DNA of 5,240 nucleotides from Paenibacillaceae bacterium (GTDB lineage Bacteria > Bacillota > Bacilli > Paenibacillales > NBRC-103111): assembly GCA_020697475.1 (NCBI GenBank), contig JAJFMO010000313.1, positions 1 to 5,240 on the forward strand, read 5' to 3'. How positions within the stretch are numbered: the first letter of the stretch is position 1; each line of letters opens with the position of its first letter. The notes beneath the pieces were generated by a model. That model worked only from the letters and a program-made list of their open reading frames with translations, was not told the origin of the DNA and searched no databases. Shown here piece after piece: positions 1 to 5,240 of this stretch. The position numbers and the translations under genes were made by a program.

Positions 1-1
1 A

Positions 2-1150
2 TCGGGTGATGCACAGCCGGCTTCGGTCAGTCCGATCCGGCTGGTGCGCCCGGGACACGTCCCCGGCACGGTCATCAACTACATCCACCCGGAAGATTAC
101 ACGTTCAACTTCTCCGGTCGTTCGCCTGCCAGCCCGTCGATCGCCGAACTGCCAGACGGCCGCTGGGTCGCTTCGCATGACGTATATTGGGGCAAGGGCG
201 GGCAAAATTTATCGTTCATCTTCCGCTCGGAGGATCAAGGGAAGACGTGGGTGTATGTCACTGCCTTGAGCCCGTGCTTCTGGGGCAAGCTGTTCGTCCA
301 TCAGGGCAGCCTTTACATGCTTGCCACCTCCACTGAATACGGCGATGTGTTGATCGGCCGTTCCGACGACGGCGGGGAGAGCTGGTCGGCGCCGACGATT
401 ATCATCGCCGGCGGCAGCCGCGAGAAGGGGGGGCCTCATAAGGCGCCGATGCCGGTCATCGCACACAACGGACGGCTGTGGTCGGCGGTTGAGTACGGCT
501 CGCATTCGCTCGGCGGCCACGCCGCAGGCATCGTCTCCGTACCGGAAGACGCTGACCTTCTTGAGGCGGCAAGTTGGACGGCCACACCGTTCCTGCCGTA
601 TGACAGCTCTTGGCCGGGAACGATCGTCGGAGGCGACAAGCCCGGCGTGCTTGAAGGCAACGCCGTGGTCAGGCCGGACGGGCAACTCGTTAACATTTTG
701 CGTTACAATACGCGCGGCGGCACCCCGGATTACGGTCGGGCGATTGTGCTTAGCGTGAACGCCGAAGAGCCGGGGGCACCGCTCATTTTTGACCGAGTGA
801 TTGATTTTCATGGCAATATGTCAAAGTTCTCTATCCGTTACGATGCCGAGAGCGGCCGTTACTGGTCGCTCGTCAACCGGGTCAACTCGAGCAACGTGAA
901 TCAGCGCAACATTCTCACTCTTGTCTCGTCCGCCGATACGGTGAATTGGACGATTCATCGGGATATCTTGAACTACGAAGAGAACGGGTGGCCGGAGGAC
1001 AGTAAGAAGGTCGGCTTCCAATACGTCGATTGGATGTTCCAGGGTGACGATCTCGCGGTCGCTTCCCGGACGGCGATCAACGGCGCTTACAACCACCATA
1101 ACGCCAATTATCTCACGTTTCATCGGGTGGAAAGGTTCCGGGAGCAATGA
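2..1150 (+). CDS. Sialidase-superfamily (BNR/Asp-box) beta-propeller protein, 5' partial
   Basis: The reading frame is open from the left edge (codon at 2-4) to the TGA at 1148-1150, so the true start is probably just outside the window. The first in-frame GTG, at 44, has no Shine-Dalgarno sequence ahead of it, and coding-like residues precede it. Counting from that GTG as residue 1, two good Asp boxes (S-x-D-x-G-x-T/S-W) are visible: SEDQGKTW at 62-69 (bases 227-250) and SDDGGESW at 107-114 (bases 362-385). A degenerate one, SSADTVNW, lies at 295-302. Asp boxes mark the blades of six-bladed sialidase-type propellers, so a glycoside hydrolase or related carbohydrate-active role is likely. No RIP-type arginine motif of true sialidases is evident. 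The C-terminal block with GDDLAVASR (334-342) and HN-A-N (352-355) is shared with the next gene, its paralogue. Substrate and localisation are unknown because the N-terminus is missing. The fold call is firm; the activity is open. Confidence 0.85.
   Translation, partial: SGDAQPASVSPIRLVRPGHVPGTVINYIHPEDYTFNFSGRSPASPSIAELPDGRWVASHDVYWGKGGQNLSFIFRSEDQGKTWVYVTALSPCFWGKLFVHQGSLYMLATSTEYGDVLIGRSDDGGESWSAPTIIIAGGSREKGGPHKAPMPVIAHNGRLWSAVEYGSHSLGGHAAGIVSVPEDADLLEAASWTATPFLPYDSSWPGTIVGGDKPGVLEGNAVVRPDGQLVNILRYNTRGGTPDYGRAIVLSVNAEEPGAPLIFDRVIDFHGNMSKFSIRYDAESGRYWSLVNRVNSSNVNQRNILTLVSSADTVNWTIHRDILNYEENGWPEDSKKVGFQYVDWMFQGDDLAVASRTAINGAYNHHNANYLTFHRVERFREQ
1147..1150 (+). other. ATGA stop/start overlap between the two propeller genes
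   Basis: The ATG of the downstream gene (1147-1149) overlaps the TGA of the upstream gene (1148-1150). The nearest purine-rich stretch, GGGAG at 1140-1144, lies only two bases from the ATG, and AAAGG at 1131-1135 lies eleven bases away, so neither is an ideal ribosome-binding site. Translation of the second gene therefore probably depends on ribosomes terminating on the first (translational coupling, inferred). An alternative in-frame ATG at 1192 is less likely because it loses the overlap and has no better ribosome-binding site. Confidence 0.75.
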
Positions 1151-2397
1151 GCACCCATTCGCAACGCATCACAGAGCTGGCCGCGGAGTTCATGAAGGTG
1201 TACGAGTCGCCGGCCCCTCAGTCGATCTTTACTTATAGTCCGGGAATTGCCGTGCTGCCGGGGGGACGAATTGTGGCGACGCTGGATCGCGGCGGGCCGG
1301 GGATGGCGGAGCTCGGCGAACCTCGCGGCAAAGTATTCACCTCCGACGACGGAGGGGCGACTTGGAAGCATCGGACCGATTTTCCGTATGCTCATGCCCG
1401 TCCGTTCCTGGCCGGAGGCCGGCTATATGTTCTCGGCCAAAGCAAAGATTTGATGATCATCCGCTCGGACGATGCCGGCGAGAGTTGGAGCGGGCCGTTC
1501 TTGTTGAGCGAGGGCCAGCATTGGCACCAGGCTCCGTCCAACGTGCATTACACGAAAGGCAACGTGTACCTGGTGATGGAGCGGGTGACAGAGCCGGACA
1601 TCAAGGCTCATCCGGTTAGTGTGATGGCGCCGGTGCTTATGCGGGCGGCGGAGAACAGCGATCTGACCCGCAGGGAAAGCTGGACGTTCGCGTCGGAGCT
1701 TGTGTTTCGCGATGCCGTCCCGGAGCGGGAGTTGGACTATTTCGGCGTCCCGTTCTACCAAGCGGAATGGAACGCCTCTGTGCAGATCGCCCCGCCGCGC
1801 CGCCGAATGTCGCCTTCGGGCTGGCTGGAGACGAATGTGGTACAGTTTACCGATCCTCAGCATTATTTTCACGATCCGGCGGGTCGCACGTTCCATCTGT
1901 GGATGCGGGCGCATACCGGCGGTACCGGGTATGCTTGCATCGCCAAAGTCGTCGAGAATGAGGACGGAACGATGTCCACGATGCTGGAGCGGGTGCCTTC
2001 GGGACGGACGATCGCGTTCGTTTCGTGCCCCGGGGGGCAGATGAAATTTCATATTTTGCACGACGAGGTGAGCGGATTATACTGGCTGCTCAGTTCGCAA
2101 GCGACCGACAGCATGACCCGCGCCGAGCTGCTGCCGCCGGAGCGGTACAGTCTGCCTAATAATGAGCGGCATCGGTTGCAACTGCATTTTTCACGCAATT
2201 GTATCGATTGGTGCTTTGCCGGGCTTGTCGCCGTTGGAGGCTCGCCTATTCAATCCCGCCACTATGCAAGCATGGCGATTGCCGGGGACGATCTGCTCGT
2301 GCTGAGCCGTTCCGGGGATGAACAGGCGCTCGACGCTCACAACGGCAACTTCATCTCGTTTCACCGAATCAGAGATTTCCGCGGGCTTGTGTATTGA
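1147..2397 (+). CDS. Sialidase-superfamily (BNR/Asp-box) beta-propeller protein, complete, paralogue of the upstream gene
   Basis: A 416-residue protein with no hydrophobic N-terminal segment, so probably cytoplasmic. Two clear Asp boxes are present: SDDGGATW at residues 66-73 (bases 1342-1365) and SDDAGESW at 107-114 (bases 1465-1488). A degenerate SRNCIDW lies at 349-355. The whole protein lines up with the upstream gene product: SPGIAVLPGGRIVATLD (31-47) against SPSIAELPDGRWVASHD, then H-x-AP (127-130), G-W-LE-x-N (225-230), KF-x-I followed by SGLYW (about 300-313), GDDLLVLSR (380-388), HN-x-N (398-401) and FHR (405-407). Family knowledge says such propellers are exo-acting glycosidases (GH33-like and several non-sialidase families), or occasionally lyases. 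The usual RIP arginine of sialidases is not seen in the first blade. Co-translation with its paralogue suggests that they act on related linkages or as partners. The substrate cannot be named. Confidence 0.87.
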   Translation: MSTHSQRITELAAEFMKVYESPAPQSIFTYSPGIAVLPGGRIVATLDRGGPGMAELGEPRGKVFTSDDGGATWKHRTDFPYAHARPFLAGGRLYVLGQSKDLMIIRSDDAGESWSGPFLLSEGQHWHQAPSNVHYTKGNVYLVMERVTEPDIKAHPVSVMAPVLMRAAENSDLTRRESWTFASELVFRDAVPERELDYFGVPFYQAEWNASVQIAPPRRRMSPSGWLETNVVQFTDPQHYFHDPAGRTFHLWMRAHTGGTGYACIAKVVENEDGTMSTMLERVPSGRTIAFVSCPGGQMKFHILHDEVSGLYWLLSSQATDSMTRAELLPPERYSLPNNERHRLQLHFSRNCIDWCFAGLVAVGGSPIQSRHYASMAIAGDDLLVLSRSGDEQALDAHNGNFISFHRIRDFRGLVY

Positions 2398-2411
2398 TCT
2401 AGGGATTATTT

Positions 2412-2441
2412 TTGACATGGAAAAAAACAAAGTTCTGTATT
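2412..2441 (+). promoter_or_regulatory. Candidate sigmaA promoter for the binding protein-sulfatase unit
   Basis: A perfect -35 box, TTGACA, lies at 2412-2417. An 18-base spacer leads to TGTATT (2436-2441), a four-of-six match to TATAAT. An overlapping better hexamer, TATTAT (2438-2443), would need a 20-base spacer, which is long. The region is A+T-rich, contains an A-tract in the spacer and sits in the only sizeable intergenic gap of the window. Transcription would start near 2448-2452, leaving a leader of about 70 bases. No hairpin terminator for the upstream propeller genes is visible, so read-through into this unit is also possible. Confidence 0.5.
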
Positions 2442-2474
2442 ATGGAACAAAATTGCGCTGAATCCACTTTGTTT
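2425..2474. repeat. AACAAA-type half-site cluster with a perfect 9-bp inverted repeat; possible operator
   Basis: AAACAAAGT at 2425-2433 and its exact reverse complement ACTTTGTTT at 2466-2474 form a 9-bp inverted repeat with a 32-base loop. A third related copy, GGAACAAAAT (2444-2453), sits in direct orientation 20 bases after the first, about two helical turns. The first copy lies within the -35/-10 spacer of the candidate promoter; the others lie around and just after the predicted start site. This layout would suit a regulator that binds repeated half-sites, but the sequence is A-rich and chance similarity is possible. The regulator is not in the window. Confidence 0.35.
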
Positions 2475-2506
2475 CAACGGTACTCCAATGTTCCAAACAT
2501 TCGTTT

Positions 2507-2513
2507 AAGGGGG
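2507..2513 (+). promoter_or_regulatory. Strong ribosome-binding site of the binding-protein gene
   Basis: AAGGGGG ends seven bases before the ATG at 2521. It fixes that ATG as the start and is much stronger than the site in front of the second propeller gene, fitting a highly translated, abundant binding protein. Confidence 0.8.
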
Positions 2514-2520
2514 AAAAACA

Positions 2521-3846
2521 ATGTTCAGGAAGATGATGAGTCTACTAGTTTGTGCAATGATGGTCGGTTCCATCGGATGCTCCGGCAACAGTGGGTCGGT
2601 TCCGTCCGGCATGTCGAACGAAATGGACAAACAAGCGCCTCAAGTGGAAGCGCCTGCACAATTTGTAATATTTACATCGAGCGCGACGGTCCCGTCTGAT
2701 TTTCAATGGCAATTTGGCGATGTGTTGAGCAAGAAGTTTCCGAATACAAAGTTTGTTCAACTTCAGGAAAGCTCGGACAAAAGCACCAAGCTGGCCGAAC
2801 TGATTTCGTCCGGACAAGAAATGGATGCGGCTCAGTATGGCTTAACCAATTCGGCCGAGTTTGTCGATCTGGATTATCCGATGGATCTCGATCCCCTGGT
2901 CAAGAAAAACAGCTTTGATTTGAACCGTTTCGAGCCAGAAGCGATTAAGGCAGTTCGAAGTTATTCGCCAAACGGAGAGCTGATTGCTTTGCCGTTCGAA
3001 TACCAGCCCTTTGTACTCTATTACAATAAAGATATTTTTGATAAATTCGGTGTTCCTTACCCGAAAGTCGGCAGCACATGGGACGACTTGATCGAATTAT
3101 CGCGCAAATTGACCCGCACGGAAGACGGAATCCAATATAAAGGCTTGAATCCAGGCAACCTCAACCGCATGCAGATGCAGCTGTCCAACCCGTATGTGGA
3201 CATCAAGACGCATAAATCGCTTGTTCTGTCGACCCCCGGATGGACGAAAATGTTCCAGACGTTCCTCAACATCTATAGTGTTCCTGGTAATACACCCGGC
3301 AACGGCGCCAATGAATTTTTGCAAAGTAAAAATCTGGCCATGTTCCCCCATTTGCTGAAGGGCGTCAGCACGGATGCATGGCAGAAGGCGATCGATCAAG
3401 GCTTGAGGCTGGGAGTTTCCACTTTCCCCGTATTTAAGGAAGCTCCGGGAATCGGCACCGGATTTTTCGGTTCGGGACTATACATTCCAAAGTCTTCGAA
3501 ATATCCGGATTTTGCTTTCCAGGTGCTTCAGTACATGGTGTCGGACGAAATGCAAATTCGCACAGGCAAGAACGGCTTGGCATCCGCGTTGCGCAATCCC
3601 GCTGTTCAGAATGCGCTGCTGGAAGGGAATCCGATTGTGAAGGAGATTGGCTTCGATATCTCGTTGATCGACAAGATCAAGCTGGCGCCGTCGTACCAGA
3701 GGACGGAATGGGACGATGAAGCGTCCAAGATTGTGAACAAGTATATCAACGACGTTTCCAATAAGAAATCCGATGTCAACACAGCACTCAGGGAAGCGGA
3801 TGCGGAAGTGAACCAGATGCTGTTGGCCAATCCTCCCAAGAAATGA
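2521..3846 (+). CDS. ABC transporter extracellular solute-binding lipoprotein, carbohydrate type
   Basis: A 441-residue protein of usual length for the sugar-binding family (SBP_bac_1-like). Residues 1-20 are a lipoprotein signal peptide: positive FRK, a hydrophobic core, then S-I-G-C with Cys20 as the predicted lipidation site. A Ser/Gly-rich linker follows to about residue 45. The mature domain has the classical binding-protein block LPFEYQPFVLYYNKDIFDKF (157-176), then TWDDL (186-190), and a later block SGLYIPKSSKYPDFAFQVLQ (318-337) that matches the family's hinge/C-terminal region. It would sit on the outer face of the membrane and deliver an oligosaccharide to ABC permeases, which are absent from the window. 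The stop is 21 bases before the sulfatase start with no terminator between, so the two are probably co-transcribed and the ligand is probably a sulfated sugar (inference). Parts of the gene are visibly richer in A+T than its neighbours. The family is sure; the ligand is unknown. Confidence 0.93.
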   Translation: MFRKMMSLLVCAMMVGSIGCSGNSGSVPSGMSNEMDKQAPQVEAPAQFVIFTSSATVPSDFQWQFGDVLSKKFPNTKFVQLQESSDKSTKLAELISSGQEMDAAQYGLTNSAEFVDLDYPMDLDPLVKKNSFDLNRFEPEAIKAVRSYSPNGELIALPFEYQPFVLYYNKDIFDKFGVPYPKVGSTWDDLIELSRKLTRTEDGIQYKGLNPGNLNRMQMQLSNPYVDIKTHKSLVLSTPGWTKMFQTFLNIYSVPGNTPGNGANEFLQSKNLAMFPHLLKGVSTDAWQKAIDQGLRLGVSTFPVFKEAPGIGTGFFGSGLYIPKSSKYPDFAFQVLQYMVSDEMQIRTGKNGLASALRNPAVQNALLEGNPIVKEIGFDISLIDKIKLAPSYQRTEWDDEASKIVNKYINDVSNKKSDVNTALREADAEVNQMLLANPPKK

Positions 3847-3852
3847 AGAGCG

Positions 3853-3861
3853 AAAGGGTGA
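3853..3861 (+). promoter_or_regulatory. Ribosome-binding site of the sulfatase gene
   Basis: AAAGGGTGA closely resembles the full anti-16S complement AAAGGAGGTGA and ends six bases before the ATG at 3868. It lies in the 21-base gap after the binding-protein stop and supports ATG 3868 as the start. Confidence 0.75.
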
Positions 3862-3867
3862 GCCTGG

Positions 3868-5240
3868 ATGAGAACGAAATATAACGTTCTTTTGCTGATG
3901 ACGGACCAACAGCGTTTCGATGCTATGCGATGTGCGGGCAACGAGGAGATTTTGACGCCTAATCTGGATGCCCTGGCGGAATCCGGGATACGGTTTCGCT
4001 GCGCGATGACCCCTTCCCCGTTGTGCGTCCCTGCACGCATGAGCTTGATTACAGGGCAGAGAGGCAGCGTTACCCGGTTTGTCGACAACAAAGTTCCGAA
4101 GCACGCTCCCGAGCTTCCGACTCTCATGACGCTGCTTCACGAAGCGGGCTACCGAAATCATGCTGTGGGAAAAATGCACTTTTTCGGCCGGCATTACGGC
4201 TTTCATCGCATCGAGTCGCAAGAGGGACTGCCCGAATCCGTGATCGACGACGATTATTTGATGTATTTGCGCTCGAATGGGGTTCGCACCCGCCATCATC
4301 ACGGCGATCCCGATCTCCTGTATTTTCAGCCGCAAACGTTAACGACACCGTTTGAGCACTCTCCGTCGGAGTGGGTAAAGAATCGATCCATCCAGTTTTT
4401 GCAAGATCATGTCAAATACCGGGGCGACAAACCGTTCTTTCTGTGGTCGTCCTGGTTTGCACCGCATCCCCCGTTCGCGGCATGCGAACCGTACGCCTCC
4501 ATGTACATTCCGCAGCAACTGGGGCTTCCGGTCAACGCCGACCGACCGATCGAAGATTTGCCGGCGCCGAGCTGGCGCGACCGCGGCCGGCTGGATGGGG
4601 CGCATACCGACCCCGATCGGATCCGCAGAATTCGAGCGCTGTATTACGCCCAGATTACCCATGTGGACGACTGTGTGGGCGCGTTGCTTGGCGAATTGGA
4701 GCGTCTAGGCTTGGAGGACAATACGGTCGTCATCTTTACGAGCGATCATGGGGAAATGCTGGGCAATCAAGGATTGTCGCAAAAGAGCGTTCCTTACGAG
4801 TCTTCGGTTCGCGTTCCGTTGTTGATTCGCTGGCCGGGGAAGACCGTGCCGGGAAGCGTCAGCGACGAACTGGTCGGATTGACCGATTTGCTGCCGACCT
4901 TGCTCGATGGGTTGGGGCTGGAATACCCTGAGGGACACCCTCCATTAACCGGGCAAAACTTGTTGCAGGAAAGAAGCGGGGCTGCGAAGCTTGGTCGTGA
5001 GCACTACGTGATGGATTACGGCAACGGGTTCAATCGCTGGATCTGCGTTCGCTCGGCCCGATACAAATATGCCATGTGGGCGGCGGGAGGCCATGAGGAG
5101 CTTTACGACTTGCTTCAAGATCCGCATGAATGCCGTAATCTGGCTGCGGAACAACCGGATTTGGCGGCGCAATATCGGGAAATCGCGCTTGCTTGGGAGA
5201 AGGAACACGGGATGCCGAATTCTTTTGCCGATGGAAAGTT
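3868..5240 (+). CDS. Type I sulfatase (formylglycine-dependent, Cys-type), 3' partial
   Basis: The frame is open from ATG 3868 to the right edge, giving 457 complete codons without a stop or frameshift. The N-terminus NVLLLMTDQQ is the usual sulfatase first strand, with Asp13 and Gln14 as predicted metal ligands. The signature C-V-P-A-R (53-57) followed by S-L-I-T-G (59-63) marks Cys53 as the residue converted to formylglycine. Further expected active-site positions are present: GK-M-H (Lys102, His104), P-H-P-P (His200), TSDHGE (Asp293, His294), Lys306 and the following Y-E-S-S-V-R-V-P. A late ELYDLLQDPHE block is the typical C-terminal end of these enzymes, so only a short tail is missing. 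There is no signal peptide, so a cytoplasmic role on imported sulfated sugar is likely. The KMHFFG stretch resembles choline-sulfatase-like and other cytoplasmic S1 enzymes; a phosphonate or phosphodiester hydrolase of the same superfamily cannot be excluded. Activity needs a formylglycine-generating enzyme or anSME encoded elsewhere. Confidence 0.93.
   Translation, partial: MRTKYNVLLLMTDQQRFDAMRCAGNEEILTPNLDALAESGIRFRCAMTPSPLCVPARMSLITGQRGSVTRFVDNKVPKHAPELPTLMTLLHEAGYRNHAVGKMHFFGRHYGFHRIESQEGLPESVIDDDYLMYLRSNGVRTRHHHGDPDLLYFQPQTLTTPFEHSPSEWVKNRSIQFLQDHVKYRGDKPFFLWSSWFAPHPPFAACEPYASMYIPQQLGLPVNADRPIEDLPAPSWRDRGRLDGAHTDPDRIRRIRALYYAQITHVDDCVGALLGELERLGLEDNTVVIFTSDHGEMLGNQGLSQKSVPYESSVRVPLLIRWPGKTVPGSVSDELVGLTDLLPTLLDGLGLEYPEGHPPLTGQNLLQERSGAAKLGREHYVMDYGNGFNRWICVRSARYKYAMWAAGGHEELYDLLQDPHECRNLAAEQPDLAAQYREIALAWEKEHGMPNSFADGK

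Noticed and set aside
44..46. GTG 44 as the true start of the first propeller gene
   Set aside because: No Shine-Dalgarno sequence precedes it and the frame stays open to the window edge, so a start outside the window is more likely.
209..811. Minus-strand open frame (200 codons) inside the first propeller gene
   Set aside because: Antisense to a well-supported gene, with no motif and no ribosome-binding site noticed.
1423..2061. Minus-strand open frame (212 codons) inside the second propeller gene
   Set aside because: It lies wholly antisense to a gene with two Asp boxes, and its predicted product is Arg/His-rich and low in complexity, as expected of a shadow frame.
2398..2411. Rho-independent terminator after the second propeller gene
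   Set aside because: There is a short T-run (2409-2413) but no stable G+C-rich stem ahead of it, and the T-run merges into the TTGACA box.
2472..2490. Possible CcpA (cre) site around the CG at 2478-2479
   Set aside because: The 14-base cre pattern fails at several fixed positions (no G at position 2, no CA end), so there is no real match.
3478..4335. Long minus-strand open frame (285 codons) antisense to the end of the binding-protein gene and the start of the sulfatase
   Set aside because: Both sense genes have clear family motifs and ribosome-binding sites; the antisense product is Arg/His-rich, has no recognisable motif and crosses a gene junction. It is a shadow of G+C-rich coding sequence.

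Overview
The window is a G+C-rich, densely packed stretch with every gene on the + strand. It looks like part of a carbohydrate-utilisation locus from a Gram-positive Firmicute, most likely of the Paenibacillus/Cohnella type. The support for that is a lipoprotein-type ABC sugar-binding protein, Bacillus-like strong Shine-Dalgarno sequences, a sigmaA-like promoter, and a glycan-degradation gene set typical of Paenibacillaceae. The genus assignment is an inference from style, not from a database match.

Layout: (1) from the left edge to 1150, the 3' part of a beta-propeller protein of the sialidase/BNR (Asp-box) superfamily; (2) 1147-2397, a complete second Asp-box propeller that overlaps the first by an ATGA junction and is a divergent paralogue of it; (3) 2398-2520, an A+T-rich intergenic region with a candidate promoter (TTGACA at 2412), a cluster of AACAAA-like half-sites including a perfect 9-bp inverted repeat, and a strong ribosome-binding site; (4) 2521-3846, a complete lipoprotein solute-binding protein of the ABC carbohydrate importer type; (5) 3868 to the right edge, a type I sulfatase with an intact formylglycine (Cys-type) motif and a nearly complete set of active-site residues, running off the window.

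Working model (inference): a membrane-anchored binding protein captures an oligosaccharide for an ABC importer whose permeases are not in this window. The sulfatase, and at least the second propeller enzyme, show no signal peptide and would then act in the cytoplasm to remove sulfate and cleave the sugar. A sulfated glycan or glycoconjugate is therefore a reasonable guess for the substrate, but nothing in the sequence identifies it. Both propeller proteins lack an obvious sialidase RIP arginine motif, so 'sialidase' here describes the fold and not a demonstrated activity. I see no RNA genes, CRISPR arrays, insertion sequences or phage genes.
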